A DNA stretch of 64,000 nucleotides from NCBI RefSeq assembly GCF_913778665.1, contig NZ_CAJYVQ010000012.1, positions 124,001 through 188,000 of the forward strand. Reading direction: 5' to 3'. Position numbers and translations under genes: made by a program. The DNA comes from an uncultured Stenotrophomonas sp. (lineage in GTDB: Bacteria > Pseudomonadota > Gammaproteobacteria > Xanthomonadales > Xanthomonadaceae). Shown here one piece after another: positions 8,112 to 17,793 of the stretch. The notes under the pieces are model-generated. The model had not been told where the DNA came from. It saw only the letters and a program-made list of their open reading frames with translations, and did no database searches. How positions within the stretch are numbered: the stretch's first letter is position 1; the number at the start of each line of letters is the position of its first letter.

Positions 8112-9050
8112 CTACTTTGCCTCACCCTGCGCGGCCTGTACGTCCGGATCGGCGGTGGGCGCCGACAGCCCCACCTGCGGGCCGGCGCCGGCCAGGGCAG
8201 CCGCTTCGGCGGCCTGGGTCATCACCACGATGCTGATGCGGCGGTTGATCGGGTTCTGCGGGTCGGCCTTGTCGAACAGCACCGACGAGGACAGGCCCAC
8301 CACGCGGGTGATCTTGCCGTCGTCCAGGCCGCCGTCGATCAGCGCGCGCCGCGCGGCGTTGGCACGGTCAGCGCTCAGCTCCCAGTTGCCGTAGCCGTGT
8401 GCGGCCGAATACGCGGTGATGTCGGTGTGGCCGGTCAGGCTGATCCGGTTCGGCACATGGTTCAGGTAATTGGCCAGTTCGTGCAGGATCTGCTGGGTGT
8501 ACGGCTTCAGCGTGGCGCTGCCGAGGTCGAACATCGGCCGGTTCTGCTTGTCCACGATCTGGATGCGCAGGCCTTCCGGGGTCAGGTCCAGCAGCAGCTG
8601 GTCCTTGAACGGCTCCAGCGCCTGGCTCTTGCTGATCGCTTCCTGCAGCTCCTTCATCAGCTGCTCCAGCTGCTGCTTGTCGCGCTGCTGCTGGTCCACC
8701 GGCTGCGGCACCGCTTCCTTCTGGTTCTGGAAGGGGTCGTTGCTGTTGCCGCGCGAGATGTCGGTGGCACCGCCCAGCTTGATCATCGAGGTACTGGCGC
8801 CGCCCGGGCCGGCCATCCCGGGTGCCGGCGTGGCGCTCTGCCCGCTCAACGGGCTGGGATTGCGGAAGTACTCGGAAATGGCGGCGCGGTCGTTCTTGTT
8901 GGTGGTGGCCATCAGCCACAGCACCAGGAAGAACGCCATCATCGCGGTCACGAAGTCGGCATAGGCGACCTTCCACGAGCCGCCGTGGTGGGCGGCGTGG
9001 CCGGCCTTCTTGACCCGGCGGACGATGACGGTGGGCTTGGTCTCGGCCAT
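8112..9050 (-). CDS. motB: Flagellar motor stator protein MotB
   Basis: 312-residue stator subunit. A short cytoplasmic N-terminus is followed by one transmembrane helix (about residues 28-48, VAYADFVTAMMAFFLVLWLM) holding the proton-carrying Asp. A periplasmic linker rich in Gln follows, then a C-terminal OmpA-like peptidoglycan-binding domain (SLTGHTDITAYSAA near 202). It pairs with MotA (gene 3 bases upstream) to form the proton channel that drives the flagellum and anchors it to the cell wall. The linker segment between residues 70 and 150 acts as plug region in this family. Confidence 0.95.
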   Translation of the reverse strand: MAETKPTVIVRRVKKAGHAAHHGGSWKVAYADFVTAMMAFFLVLWLMATTNKNDRAAISEYFRNPSPLSGQSATPAPGMAGPGGASTSMIKLGGATDISRGNSNDPFQNQKEAVPQPVDQQQRDKQQLEQLMKELQEAISKSQALEPFKDQLLLDLTPEGLRIQIVDKQNRPMFDLGSATLKPYTQQILHELANYLNHVPNRISLTGHTDITAYSAAHGYGNWELSADRANAARRALIDGGLDDGKITRVVGLSSSVLFDKADPQNPINRRISIVVMTQAAEAAALAGAGPQVGLSAPTADPDVQAAQGEAK

Positions 9051-9053
9051 GGC

Positions 9054-9908
9054 TTACTTGACCGTCTTCAGGTGCTGCTCGAAATCGGAGAAGGCCGGGC
9101 GCACGTTCGACGGCAGCGTCTTGCGGGCGAACTCCAGCGCGATCTTCGGGTTGTAGCCGCGCAGGCAGGCCAGCAGGGCGGTCTTCACCGACTCGTAGAT
9201 GCGGCTGTCCTGTTCGGCGCGGGCTTCCATCGCCGCCGCCATCGGGCCGACGAAGCCGTAGCCCAGCAGGATGCCGAGGAAGGTGCCGACCAGCGCACCG
9301 GCGACGTGGCCACCGACCTCGACGATGTCGCCGCCGATCGAGCCCATGGTGATGACGATGCCCAGCACCGCCGCCACGATGCCGAAACCGGGCAATCCGT
9401 CGGCGACCTTGGTCAGCACCTGCGACGGCGCCATGGCTTCGGCGTGGTGCTTTTCCAGCTCCAGTTCCAGCAGCGGCTCCAGCTCGTGCGGCTCGATGTT
9501 GCTGCCGATCATCAGGCGCAGGCAGTCGGTGATGAAGTCGATCAGGTGGTGATCGGCCTGCACCTTGGGGTAGTTGCCAAACAGCGCGCTCTCGGCCGGG
9601 CGCTCGACATGGTCTTCCAGCGCCATGAAGCCTTCGCGCCGCGCCTTGTTGAGCAGTTCGTAAAGCAGGCTGAGCACATCGATGTAGTCCTGCTGCTTGT
9701 AGCGCGGGCCCTTGAACACGCCCACCATCGCCTGCAGGGTCTGCTTGACCGTCTTGGCCGGGGTGCCGACCAGGAACGCACCCAGCGCGGCACCGCCGAT
9801 GATGACCAGTTCGTAGGGCTGCCACAGCGCTCCCAACCGGCCATGTGCGCCGAGGTAGCCGCCCAGCACGCTGATGATGACGACCAGGAATCCAACGATG
9901 ATGAGCAT
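9054..9908 (-). CDS. motA: Flagellar motor stator protein MotA
   Basis: 284-residue inner-membrane stator subunit with four hydrophobic segments (about residues 1-20, 30-50, 165-190, 200-225) and the large cytoplasmic loop that contacts FliG. The motif DGLPGFGIVAAVLGIVITM is the conserved third-helix entry. Start MLIIVGFLV at 9908 fits the family N-terminus; a TTG at 9920 is an alternative, better spaced from AAGGAG, adding four residues. MotB follows after 3 bases, so the stator is made from one transcript. Confidence 0.93.
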   Translation of the reverse strand: MLIIVGFLVVIISVLGGYLGAHGRLGALWQPYELVIIGGAALGAFLVGTPAKTVKQTLQAMVGVFKGPRYKQQDYIDVLSLLYELLNKARREGFMALEDHVERPAESALFGNYPKVQADHHLIDFITDCLRLMIGSNIEPHELEPLLELELEKHHAEAMAPSQVLTKVADGLPGFGIVAAVLGIVITMGSIGGDIVEVGGHVAGALVGTFLGILLGYGFVGPMAAAMEARAEQDSRIYESVKTALLACLRGYNPKIALEFARKTLPSNVRPAFSDFEQHLKTVK

Positions 9909-9999
9909 GGCGCGACGCAAGGAGCGGGGATATCTCCTTGTCGGCCCATCACCTGGTTTTCTGAAGAGGGAATTCTGTGAAATCGGTCAGCGGGGCATT

Positions 10000-10467
10000 T
10001 CAGCCCGCCACGCCGCTTTCGGCGCCGCCACGCTGCAACGGGTCAGGCCACGGTTCGCCGTTGCCGGTGAACGAAAGTGAGACCGAGTTCAGGCAGTGGC
10101 GCTCGTAGGTAGGCGGCGGGCCGTCCGGGAACACGTGGCCCAGATGGCTGCCGCAGCGCGCGCAGATGATCTCGGTGCGGACCATGCCGTGGCTGGTATC
10201 GCGGATCTCGCGCACATGCGCCGGGTCGAACGGGGCAAAGAAGCTGGGCCAGCCGGTGCCGGAATCGAATTTGGTGCTGGAGCGGAACAGCGGCAACGCG
10301 CACAGCCGGCAGCAGTAGACGCCCTCACGCTTGTTGTCGAGGAACACGCCACAGAATGGTGCCTCGGTGCCGTGCTGCAGCAGCACGCGGCGCTCTTCGC
10401 TGCTGAGGCCGGCGACCAGCGCCTCGGTCTGGGTGGCAGTGGGGGGCGTCAGGTCGAAGGCAGTCAT
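10000..10467 (-). CDS. msrB: Peptide-methionine (R)-S-oxide reductase MsrB (cytoplasmic)
   Basis: 155-residue MsrB that reduces protein-bound methionine-R-sulfoxide. Two CxxC zinc motifs (CRLC near 71, CARC near 118) and the catalytic region [11 protein letters not shown] near 137 are present; SGTGWPSFF near 88 is the family signature. No signal peptide, so cytoplasmic. Start at 10467 has GGAG 8 bases upstream; the same frame stays open far upstream but has no family likeness. A second, envelope-bound MsrB is encoded at 37013-37585, giving the cell one copy for each compartment. Confidence 0.93.
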   Translation of the reverse strand: MTAFDLTPPTATQTEALVAGLSSEERRVLLQHGTEAPFCGVFLDNKREGVYCCRLCALPLFRSSTKFDSGTGWPSFFAPFDPAHVREIRDTSHGMVRTEIICARCGSHLGHVFPDGPPPTYERHCLNSVSLSFTGNGEPWPDPLQRGGAESGVAG

Positions 10468-10620
10468 GGCGGCGCTCCGTGGGGTCGATGGCCTGGGGAT
10501 GCGAGCAGACGTGGGGGTGGCGGCGGCACCTTGCAAGTGTGATGGCCGTTGGCGATGGCCGTTCATGGCCGGCACACGGGGGCAGGCGCATGGTGAAGCC
10601 GATCCACGCTGGAGCGTGCC

Positions 10621-10992
10621 ATGAAACCAGCCCTTCCCTTGCTGTTGAGCGCCCTGCTGCCCGCGCTGGCGCTGGCCCAGGTGCCGACTGCCGACCCGAC
10701 CGCCACCCGCAGCAGCACCACCGTGGCGCCCGCACCGGTGCCACCGCCGCCACAGGCCGCCCGCCCGCAGCCGCAGGTGCTGCCCTCGCCGCAGCCGGCG
10801 CAGCCGATCAAGTCCACCGGCCCGGCCCAGGTTGCGCCGATGGCGGTGCCGAAGCCGGCCGACAAGGTCTACGACCGCAACGGGCGCATCCTTCCCGGGG
10901 TGCGCCCGGCCGGTCCCAACCGTGTGTTCGATTCGCGCACCGGCCGTTACTACGACAGCGTGCCGCAGGGCGACGGGCAGCAGGTCCGGTAG
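10621..10992 (+). CDS. Secreted proline-rich hypothetical protein
   Basis: 123 residues with a clear Sec signal peptide (residues 1-19, cleavage after ALALA). A Pro/Gln/Ala-rich disordered stretch covers about residues 20-80, and a conserved C-terminal block has [13 protein letters not shown] and [16 protein letters not shown]. The C-terminal block resembles short exported proteins of Xanthomonadaceae of unknown function. Likely periplasmic or surface-exposed. No operon partner. Confidence 0.7.
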   Translation: MKPALPLLLSALLPALALAQVPTADPTATRSSTTVAPAPVPPPPQAARPQPQVLPSPQPAQPIKSTGPAQVAPMAVPKPADKVYDRNGRILPGVRPAGPNRVFDSRTGRYYDSVPQGDGQQVR

Positions 10993-11133
10993 CGCCGGGC
11001 GGTGTAGCTGAACTGTGGAAAACAGCATCCCGGCGCTCACTGCTTTTTCGCCTGCGATTAACCGATCCGGGACCACTTTGGCTGTGCGCCGGCATTCCGC
11101 CGCCGCTTCTCCTTTGTCCATTGGATCGCGATC

Positions 11134-11292
11134 ATGAAAAACCAGCAGAACCGTCATCCCGGCAAGGAACCGCAGGGCCGCAACCCGCAGCAGCAACAGC
11201 AACAGCAACAGCAGCAGATGGATCAGCAGCAGCCGCACAAGAGCGGCAAGCAGCAGGAACAGCGTTCGCAGAAGCACCCGCAGCAGCGCTGA
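11134..11292 (+). CDS. Small Gln-rich protein (52 aa)
   Basis: A short frame from ATG 11134 to TGA 11290-11292 codes for 52 residues: [14 protein letters not shown], then a run of ten glutamines with one Met, then basic and Gln-rich sequence ending QKHPQQR. About half the residues are Gln and almost all others are charged or polar, so it should be unfolded and positively charged. Start codon context is weak and no domain is known. It could be a small RNA- or protein-binding peptide, or not translated. Two palindromes follow directly after its stop. Confidence 0.45.
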   Translation: MKNQQNRHPGKEPQGRNPQQQQQQQQQQMDQQQPHKSGKQQEQRSQKHPQQR

Positions 11293-11299
11293 CGGATCT

Positions 11300-11381
11300 G
11301 GGGTCAGAGCTCTCGCTACGGGATCTGACCCCGTGCAGCACCCTGGCCGGGGTCGGATCCCGCGCAGCGGGCTCTGACCCC
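11300..11381. repeat. Pair of GGGTCAGA-type hairpins
   Basis: Two hairpins in tandem: GGGTCAGAGC...GGGATCTGACCC (11301-11331) and GGGTCGGATCCCGC...GGGCTCTGACCC (11349-11380). This is a repeat type distinct from the GTAG elements; a related 17-bp stem lies at 53593-53629. It separates the Gln-rich ORF from the convergent lrp gene. Confidence 0.7.
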
Positions 11382-11395
11382 ACCCCCCAACCGGC

Positions 11396-11875
11396 TCAGT
11401 CCGGAATCGGCAGGCTCAGCGTCTCCTTCACCTCTTCCATCACGATATAGCTCTTCGACTCACGCACATGCGGCAGCGTCAGCAGGGTGCTGCCGAGCAG
11501 CTTGCGGTAGGACGCCATCTCGCTGATCCGTGCTTTCAGCAGGTAATCGAAGTCGCCCGACACCAGGTGGCACTCCAGCACGTTGGGCAGCTTCAGGGCG
11601 GCGCGGCGGAACTCCTCGAAGATGTCGCCGGACTTGTAGGCCAGGCTGATCTCCACGAATACCAGCAGGCTGGCCTTCAGCGCGGCCGGGTCCAGATGCG
11701 CGTGATAGCCGGTGATCACCCCTTCGCGTTCCAGCCGTCGCACGCGCTCGGTGCACGGGGTGGTCGACAGGCCGACCCGCTCACCCAGTTCGGTGAAGGA
11801 GATGCGGCCTTCGGCCTGCAGGATGCGCAGGATCTTGCGGTCGATCTTGTCCAGTTCGCGGGTGCGGGTGGCCAT
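11396..11875 (-). CDS. Lrp/AsnC family regulator, likely of alanine catabolism
   Basis: 159-residue feast/famine regulator: N-terminal HTH (residues 8-60, [20 protein letters not shown]) and C-terminal RAM ligand-binding domain (residues 75-150). The ATG at 11875 is chosen since AAGG lies 9 bases upstream; a TTG at 11884 would be three residues earlier. It is divergent from dadA-alr, the usual place of the regulator that senses L-alanine and activates D-amino-acid dehydrogenase and the catabolic racemase. The inverted repeat in the gap is its likely site. Confidence 0.9.
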   Translation of the reverse strand: MATRTRELDKIDRKILRILQAEGRISFTELGERVGLSTTPCTERVRRLEREGVITGYHAHLDPAALKASLLVFVEISLAYKSGDIFEEFRRAALKLPNVLECHLVSGDFDYLLKARISEMASYRKLLGSTLLTLPHVRESKSYIVMEEVKETLSLPIPD

Positions 11876-11919
11876 GGCCGTCAACCTTGGGGAATGAATT
11901 GCAGGAGAACATCCTGACG

Positions 11920-11965
11920 GTTGATTTTAAAACAGGCAAATCAACTGGCATTGGCTGTCTATACT
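11920..11965 (+). promoter_or_regulatory. lrp/dadA intergenic operator and dadA -10
   Basis: A perfect 8-bp inverted repeat (GTTGATTT 11920-11927, AAATCAAC 11938-11945) lies in the divergent gap. A good -10 (TATACT, 11960-11965) for dadA follows, while the matching -35 position (about 11937-11942) has no consensus and overlaps the right half of the repeat. That arrangement fits an activator such as the neighbouring Lrp protein replacing the -35 contact. Confidence 0.6.
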
Positions 11966-12024
11966 TCCCCAATTGTGGTCCCGGCACGCTTCAGTGCAGG
12001 GAATGATCGGGTTGGAGAAATCCC

Positions 12025-13329
12025 ATGCGAGTCCTAGTTCTTGGCAGCGGCGTGATCGGCACCACCAGTGCCTGGTACCTGCGACAGGCCGGGTTTGAAG
12101 TCACGGTCATCGACCGCCAACCCGGCCCGGCGCTGGAGACCAGCTTCGCCAATGCCGGCCAGTTGTCGTTCGGCTATACCTCGCCGTGGGCGGCTCCGGG
12201 TGTGCCGAAGAAGGCGATCGGCTGGCTGTTCGAGAAGCATGCACCGCTGGCGATCAAGCCGGGCATGGACCTGGCCCAGTACCGCTGGCTGTGGCAGATG
12301 CTGCGCAACTGCACCCACGAGCGCTATGCGATCAACAAGGCGCGCATGGTGCGCATGTCCGAGTACAGCCGCGACTGCCTGAACGAGCTGCGCGCGCAGG
12401 TCGGCATCGCATTCGAAGGCCGCGACCTGGGCACCACCCAGCTGTTCCGCACCCAGCAGCAGCTGGACGCCTCGGCGCAGGACATCGAGATCCTGGCCCA
12501 GTACGGCGTGCCGTACGAGGTGCTCGACCGCGCCGGCATCATCCAGGCCGAACCGGCCCTGGCCCACGTCGACGGCCTGGTCGGCGCGCTGCGCCTGCCG
12601 CGTGACCAGACCGGCGACTGCCAGCTGTTCACCCGCCGCCTGGCGCAGATGTGCGTCGATGCCGGCGTCGAGTTCCGTTTCGACCAGGACATCACCGGCC
12701 TGGAGTTCGAGGGCGACCGCGTCACCGGCGTGCGCATCGGCGGCAAGCTGGAAACCGCCGACCGCTTCGTGGTCGCGCTCGGCAGCTACTCGCCGGCACT
12801 GGTGGCACCGCTGGGCATGCGCCTGCCGGTGTACCCGCTGAAGGGCTACTCGCTGACCCTGCCGATCACCGACCCGGCGATGGCGCCGACCTCGACCATC
12901 CTCGACGAGAGCTACAAGGTGGCGGTGACCCGCTTCGACGACCGCATCCGCGTCGGTGGCATGGCCGAAGTGGCCGGCTTCGACCTGTCGCTGTCGCAGC
13001 GCCGCCGCCAGACCCTGGAGCTGGTGGTCAGCGACCTTTACCCGAAGGGCGGCGACCTGTCGCGCGCGCAGTTCTGGACCGGCCTGCGCCCGGCCACCCC
13101 GGACGGCACGCCGGTGATCGGCGCCACGCCGTTCCGCAACCTGTACCTCAACACCGGCCACGGCACCCTGGGCTGGACCATGGCCTGCGGCTCGGGCCGC
13201 TACCTGGCCGACCTGATGAGCGCGCGCCAGCCGCAGATCAGCACCGAAGGCCTGGATATTTTCCGCTACGGCCAGTACGGTCACGCCCCGCAACATGAGA
13301 ACCGCACATGCGTCCTGCCCGCGCGCTGA
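12025..13329 (+). CDS. dadA: D-amino acid dehydrogenase small subunit DadA
   Basis: 434-residue FAD-dependent dehydrogenase that oxidises D-alanine and other D-amino acids to the keto acid, passing electrons to the respiratory chain at the inner membrane. The dinucleotide-binding motif [15 protein letters not shown] opens the protein, and the C-terminal flavin motif [17 protein letters not shown] lies near residue 374. SD GGAGAAAT precedes ATG 12025. Length equals the E. coli enzyme. It overlaps alr by 22 bases, so L-alanine racemised by Alr feeds directly into DadA. Confidence 0.96.
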   Translation: MRVLVLGSGVIGTTSAWYLRQAGFEVTVIDRQPGPALETSFANAGQLSFGYTSPWAAPGVPKKAIGWLFEKHAPLAIKPGMDLAQYRWLWQMLRNCTHERYAINKARMVRMSEYSRDCLNELRAQVGIAFEGRDLGTTQLFRTQQQLDASAQDIEILAQYGVPYEVLDRAGIIQAEPALAHVDGLVGALRLPRDQTGDCQLFTRRLAQMCVDAGVEFRFDQDITGLEFEGDRVTGVRIGGKLETADRFVVALGSYSPALVAPLGMRLPVYPLKGYSLTLPITDPAMAPTSTILDESYKVAVTRFDDRIRVGGMAEVAGFDLSLSQRRRQTLELVVSDLYPKGGDLSRAQFWTGLRPATPDGTPVIGATPFRNLYLNTGHGTLGWTMACGSGRYLADLMSARQPQISTEGLDIFRYGQYGHAPQHENRTCVLPAR

Positions 13330-14375
13330 TCGATCTGGGCGCCCTGCGCAGCAACTACCGCCTCGCCCGTGAACTGGGCGGTGGCAAGGCCCTGGCGATC
13401 ATCAAGGCCGATGCGTATGGCCATGGCGCGGTGCGTTGTGCACAGGCGCTGGAAGGCGAGGCCGATGGCTTCGGCGTGGCCACCATCGAGGAAGCGCTGG
13501 AGCTGCGCCAGGCTGGCATCCGTGCGCCGATCCTGCTGCTGGAAGGCATTTTCGAGCCCAGCGACATGGCGCTGGTGGCAGAGCATGATTTCTGGTTCGC
13601 GGTCGGCTCGCCGTGGCAGCTGGAAGCGTTGGCCGGCTTCGACAGCCCGCGCCCGCTGACGGTGTGGCTGAAGCTGGACAGCGGCATGCATCGCCTCGGC
13701 CTGGACGTGGACCGCTTCCGCGCCGCGCATGCGCGACTGTCGGCGCTGCCGCAGGTCGAGCGCATCGTGCTGATGACCCATCTGGCGCGCGCCGACGAAC
13801 TGGACAGTGAACGTACCCACGAGCAGGCCGCGACCTTCGCCCGTGCCATCGATGGCCTGGAGGGCGAGACCAGCGTGTGCAATTCACCTGCGCTGCTGGG
13901 CTGGCCGGATGTGCGCAGCGACTGGGTGCGCCCGGGCCTGATGCTGTACGGCGCCAACCCGCTGCCTGAGGCCTCGGAGATCACCGCGCGGCTGCGCCCG
14001 GTGATGACCATGCAGTCGAAGGTCATCGCCGAGCGCTGGATCGAGGCCGGCGAGCCGGTCGGTTACGGCGCGCGTTTCGTTTCCAAGGCACGCACCCGCG
14101 TCGGCGTGGTTGCGCTGGGTTATGCCGATGGCTATCCGCAGTTCGCCCCGAACGGGACTCCGGTGCTGATCGACGGCCAGCCCGGCGCGCTGATCGGCCG
14201 CGTGTCGATGGACATGCTGACCGTGGACCTGACGGCGCATCCGCAGGCCGCGGTGGGCAGCGTGGTGGAACTGTGGGGCAGTGCGCCGACGTTGGCGGAA
14301 CTGGCACCGCGTTGTGGCGTAAGCGCCTATCAGCTGCCGTGTGCGGTCAAGCGCGTGGCCAAGGTGTACGTGTAG
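13308..14375 (+). CDS. alr: Alanine racemase (catabolic type)
   Basis: 355-residue PLP enzyme interconverting L- and D-alanine. The PLP lysine is in [11 protein letters not shown] (residues 28-38) and the second-base tyrosine in VGYGARF near 250. It starts inside the dadA gene (22-base overlap), so translation is probably coupled, as in dadAX operons; the gene could equally be named dadX. Product supplies D-alanine for DadA and for peptidoglycan. The gene ends with a GTAG palindrome 3 bases before its stop. Confidence 0.95.
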   Translation: MRPARALIDLGALRSNYRLARELGGGKALAIIKADAYGHGAVRCAQALEGEADGFGVATIEEALELRQAGIRAPILLLEGIFEPSDMALVAEHDFWFAVGSPWQLEALAGFDSPRPLTVWLKLDSGMHRLGLDVDRFRAAHARLSALPQVERIVLMTHLARADELDSERTHEQAATFARAIDGLEGETSVCNSPALLGWPDVRSDWVRPGLMLYGANPLPEASEITARLRPVMTMQSKVIAERWIEAGEPVGYGARFVSKARTRVGVVALGYADGYPQFAPNGTPVLIDGQPGALIGRVSMDMLTVDLTAHPQAAVGSVVELWGSAPTLAELAPRCGVSAYQLPCAVKRVAKVYV

Positions 14376-14435
14376 AGCCGAGCCTGCGCTCGGCTCCGGG
14401 AACGCGTGGCGATGCCGGTCAGCGGCCGGCACTAC
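14372..14435. repeat. SMAG/REP-like palindrome pair
   Basis: GTAGAGCCGAGCCTGCGCTC (14372-14391, stem continuing to 14396) and an opposite palindrome GCCGGTCAGCGGCCGGC ending in GTAG on the minus strand (14411-14435). The first repeat donates the stop codon TAG of alr. Confidence 0.75.
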
Positions 14436-14525
14436 CGGAAGCCGCAGGAAGCGCCGAGCCATGGGCGGCACCATGAAGGCATGCCGACCCGGACGGCGCC
14501 CGCCGCGGGATCGTGTTGCCTGGCC

Positions 14526-15092
14526 TTACCGTGCGGCGGTGGCCTGGCTGGTCAGCTGCCGCTTCACCCAGTCATTGAGCAGGCGCTTCTCGTAGCGCAG
14601 CGGATCGCTGTCGCTCAGCAGCCCGCCGCCCTGCAGGTAGCCGGTGTCGCTGAGGCGGGCGTCGCCTTCACTGATGATGCGGCCGCTGGCGTCCTTCAAC
14701 GTGTACTGCAGGGTGATCCGCGGCGGGTAGATGTCGCGCATGACCCTGATGTCACGTCCGCGCGGGCCGTGCCAGGGCTCGTAGTCGCCGGCACGCTTGA
14801 TGTCGACCAGGGTCACGTCCAGCGTCTGCCCCGGCAGCAGCGGTTTGGCTGCGGTGGTCTGAAGGTAGCGCGCCAGCTGTTGTACCCAGTCGCCGCGTTC
14901 GGCCTCGAAGCGGTTGCTGCTCTGCCGGATTTCGGTGAATTTGGCCGGATCGTCCCATTTCACGCTGACCGGGCCATCGGCCTGCAGCGCCCGGGGCGCT
15001 TCGGGATCGGTCACGGTGCGCGGCGCGGCGATGGCACCGGCCGCCACCAGGACGCCTGCAAGCAACAGCGCAGTAGCAAGTGAGCGTTTCAT
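14526..15092 (-). CDS. Exported DUF3016 family protein
   Basis: 188 residues with a Sec signal peptide (residues 1-22, cleavage near AIAAP). The middle holds TEIRQSSNRFEAERGDWV and the C-terminus LRYEKRLLNDWVKRQL, typical of the DUF3016 family of periplasmic proteins. Start ATG at 15092 has AGGAGA 7 bases upstream, and the signal peptide begins right there. Function of the family is not known. It is flanked by REP elements on one side and a histidine kinase gene on the other, with no clear operon. Confidence 0.8.
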   Translation of the reverse strand: MKRSLATALLLAGVLVAAGAIAAPRTVTDPEAPRALQADGPVSVKWDDPAKFTEIRQSSNRFEAERGDWVQQLARYLQTTAAKPLLPGQTLDVTLVDIKRAGDYEPWHGPRGRDIRVMRDIYPPRITLQYTLKDASGRIISEGDARLSDTGYLQGGGLLSDSDPLRYEKRLLNDWVKRQLTSQATAAR

Positions 15093-15270
15093 GACGGTCT
15101 CCTGCGTCCCACGTGAGGGGACGATGTTGATCACAGATCGAGTGTGATCCCGCTCAGAGACCATCGCAATGGCCGATTACGTCATGCGCAAGAGTGGTTG
15201 CCGCCAATTCATTGTCGTCAACCGTGACTGACGGCGCTTGACGCTGTGAATACGCTCTCTGGAAGATGCT

Positions 15271-17325
15271 GTGTCTCCAACTTGGCCTGTCCACACGCCC
15301 TTGTCCACACTGCCGCCCCTAGTGGAGCGCCCACCGATGATGGTGCAGGCGTCCGAACCCGACCTGCATCACGGCGTGCTTGAGCGCATCAACGCCGGTT
15401 TCTGCGTGATCCAGGTGCTGTTCGAGGGCGACCGTGCGGTGGACTACCGCTTCCTCGAAGTCAACGATGCCTTCGAACGCCATACCGGCATGAAGGATGC
15501 GCGCGGCAAGCGCATGAGCGTGCTCGAGCCGCAGCACGAGGAAGACTGGTTCCGCATCTACGGTGAGGTCGCGCGCAGCGGCCGCCCGGCGCAGTTCGAG
15601 ATGGAAGCGCGTGCGCTGGGCCGCTCGTTCGCGGTCGATGCGGTGCGCGTGGGCCGGCCGGGCGAGGACAAGGTCGGCATCCTGTTCTTCGACATCACCG
15701 CCCGCAAGCAGATGGAAGTGGAGCTGGGCGAGAGCGAAGCCCGTTTCAGTGCGCTGGCCGACGGCCTGCCGATGCCGGTGTGGGTGCTCGACGAGCGCGG
15801 CCACGCCCGTTTCGTCAACAGCGCCTTCAGCGAGTTCTTCGGTGGCGATGAGACGCGCGTGCCGGAAGATGTCTGGCGTGGGCTGGTACATCCGGACGAC
15901 GCGTCGGTGTTCGAGTACGAGCTGCAGGAAGCGCTCAAGGCGCAGCGTTCGATGCATGCGTTGGTGCGTGCCCGCCGTGCCGATGGCCAGTGGCGCTGGC
16001 TGGAGATGAACGCCCGCCCGCGTTTCTCGCGGATGGGCCGCTTCATCGGCCTGGCCGGCAGCAGCCCGGACGTCACCGAACGCCGCGAGATCGAACTGGC
16101 GCGCGAGGAGCTGCTGCAGTCCGAGCGCGCCGCACGCAGCGCGGCCGAGAACATGGCCCGCCTGAAGGACGAATTCCTGGCCACGCTGTCGCATGAACTG
16201 CGCACGCCGTTGACCACCATCCTGGGTTGGAGCGAACTGCTGCTGCAGCGCGTAGACAGCACCAGCCCGCTGTTCAAGGGCCTGAACGTGATCGCCAACA
16301 GCGCCGGTGCGCAGAAGCGGCTGATCTCGGACATGCTCGACCTCAGCAGCATGCTGCTGGGCAAGGTGCAGCTGGAAGTGGAAGTGGTGGACCTGCAGCT
16401 GCTGCTCAGCGAGTCGGTCGGTGCACAGGAGCTGGTGGCCGAAGGCAAGGCGCTGGACGTGCACCTTCATTTGCCCGAGCAGCCCAGCCTGGTGCTGGGT
16501 GATGCCACCCGCCTCCAGCAGGTGTTCTGGAACCTGTTGTCGAACGCGATCAAGTTCACCCCGGCCGAAGGCCGCATCGATCTGCAGCTGCGGGCCGATG
16601 GCAATCACTGGGAAATCACCGTAAGCGATACCGGCGACGGCATTGCGCCGGAATTCCTCAACCATCTGTTCAGCCGTTTCCGCCAGGCCGACGGCACCAC
16701 CACGCGCCGTCATGGCGGCCTGGGCCTGGGCCTGGCGATCGTGCAGCAGCTGGTCGAACTGCATGGCGGTACCGTGTCTGCCGCCAGTGATGGTCATGGC
16801 CACGGTGCCACCTTCACCGTGCGCCTGCCGCAGCACTATCCCGACGCCGAGCGCCGCCCGCTGCGCGAGGTGTTCAGCGGCCCGATCCTGGAGCCGGCGC
16901 TTGTCGAGCCGTATCCGCTGCGCGGCACGCATGTGCTGGCGGTGGAAGACCAGCCGGAAGTGCTGGAGTACCTGCGACGCATGCTGGAAGAGCAGGGGGC
17001 CAGCGTGTCGGCAGCCAGCTCGGCCGGCGAAGCATTGGCACTGCTGGCCGACAATGGGCACCTGCAGTACCACGTGATGCTGACCGACATCGGCATGCCG
17101 GGTATGGATGGCTATGGCCTGGTGCGCACGCTGCGCGAGGACATGGGCGTGGACGCGGCGACCCTGCCGGCGGTCGCAGTGACTGCGCTGGCGCGTGCCG
17201 ACGACCGTCGCCGCGCGCTGGCATCGGGTTTCCAGGAGCATGTGGCCAAGCCGTATTCGGTGGCACAGCTGGTCGCCGCCGTGCGCAAGGTGCAGGCACC
17301 CCGCGCCGACAACGCGCTGCACTGA
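15271..17325 (+). CDS. PAS-containing hybrid histidine kinase
   Basis: 684-residue cytoplasmic-looking hybrid sensor kinase. Two PAS domains (about residues 30-150 and 155-280) precede HisKA (FLATLSHELRTPLTTILGW near 307), HATPase (NLLSNAIKFTPAEG near 422, DTGDGIAPEF near 452, GGLGLGLAIVQQL near 480) and a C-terminal receiver domain (about 550-670, MLTDIGMPGMDGYGLV with the phosphoacceptor Asp). No transmembrane helix. The start is GTG 15271 with GGAAG upstream; the internal MMVQ at 15337 is an alternative. An orphan: no partner regulator lies next to it. Confidence 0.9.
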   Translation: MSPTWPVHTPLSTLPPLVERPPMMVQASEPDLHHGVLERINAGFCVIQVLFEGDRAVDYRFLEVNDAFERHTGMKDARGKRMSVLEPQHEEDWFRIYGEVARSGRPAQFEMEARALGRSFAVDAVRVGRPGEDKVGILFFDITARKQMEVELGESEARFSALADGLPMPVWVLDERGHARFVNSAFSEFFGGDETRVPEDVWRGLVHPDDASVFEYELQEALKAQRSMHALVRARRADGQWRWLEMNARPRFSRMGRFIGLAGSSPDVTERREIELAREELLQSERAARSAAENMARLKDEFLATLSHELRTPLTTILGWSELLLQRVDSTSPLFKGLNVIANSAGAQKRLISDMLDLSSMLLGKVQLEVEVVDLQLLLSESVGAQELVAEGKALDVHLHLPEQPSLVLGDATRLQQVFWNLLSNAIKFTPAEGRIDLQLRADGNHWEITVSDTGDGIAPEFLNHLFSRFRQADGTTTRRHGGLGLGLAIVQQLVELHGGTVSAASDGHGHGATFTVRLPQHYPDAERRPLREVFSGPILEPALVEPYPLRGTHVLAVEDQPEVLEYLRRMLEEQGASVSAASSAGEALALLADNGHLQYHVMLTDIGMPGMDGYGLVRTLREDMGVDAATLPAVAVTALARADDRRRALASGFQEHVAKPYSVAQLVAAVRKVQAPRADNALH

Positions 17326-17368
17326 AACTTCACGGCCGATCGGTGACCCTGCATGCAGGAGGTCACCG

Positions 17369-17659
17369 ATGTCCCGCACAGCTCCCCGTATCCATACCGA
17401 CCCGGCGCAGATCGCGCGCCTGGAAGCCCTGCTGCCGCAGCTGGAAGGCGAAACGCAGGTGCAGCTCACCCTGCACGACGGCCGTCGCCTGCTGGGCACG
17501 GTGGCAGTGAAGCCGACCGTACAGCAGTACCGCAACGAGGCCGGCGATGAAGGCAGCAACGGCCAGCTGAGGCTGGACGACTACGACGCACCGGTGCAGC
17601 AGCATCACGTCTGGCTGGACGAAATCGCCAGCGTCGACAGGCTGCCGCCGAAGGTCTGA
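17369..17659 (+). CDS. DUF3247 family protein
   Basis: 96-residue small protein (MSRTAPRIHTDPAQIARLEAL). The middle segment VQLTLHDGRRLLGTVAVKPTV resembles a small beta-barrel like an Sm fold, and the C-terminus HHVWLDEIASVDRLPP fits the DUF3247 family of Xanthomonadaceae. AGGAGG at 17357-17362 with a 6-base spacer sets the start at 17369. Function unknown; an Sm-like fold would suggest RNA contact, which is inference only. Confidence 0.75.
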   Translation: MSRTAPRIHTDPAQIARLEALLPQLEGETQVQLTLHDGRRLLGTVAVKPTVQQYRNEAGDEGSNGQLRLDDYDAPVQQHHVWLDEIASVDRLPPKV

Positions 17660-17664
17660 CGACA

Positions 17665-17756
17665 TCATCCACGCATGGCGTGGATCTACTGATGGAATGC
17701 GCCATACCTCGCGCCACATCCACGGTACGCAGTAGATCCGCGCCACGCCTGGATGA
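17665..17756. repeat. SMAG/REP-like palindrome pair
   Basis: ATCCACGCATGGCGTGGAT followed by CTAC (minus GTAG) at 17667-17689, and GTAGATCCGCGCCACGCC (17732-17749) in the opposite sense. They lie between the convergent DUF3247 and 87-residue hypothetical genes. Confidence 0.75.
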
Positions 17757-17793
17757 GCGCATCTAGCCCACGCCACGCGTGGCCGCCGCCGCA

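Noticed and set aside
10468..11277. In-frame extension upstream of cytoplasmic msrB
   Set aside because: The extension has poor composition and runs antisense to a signal-peptide gene and the Gln-rich ORF. MsrB starts with a good ribosome site at 10467.
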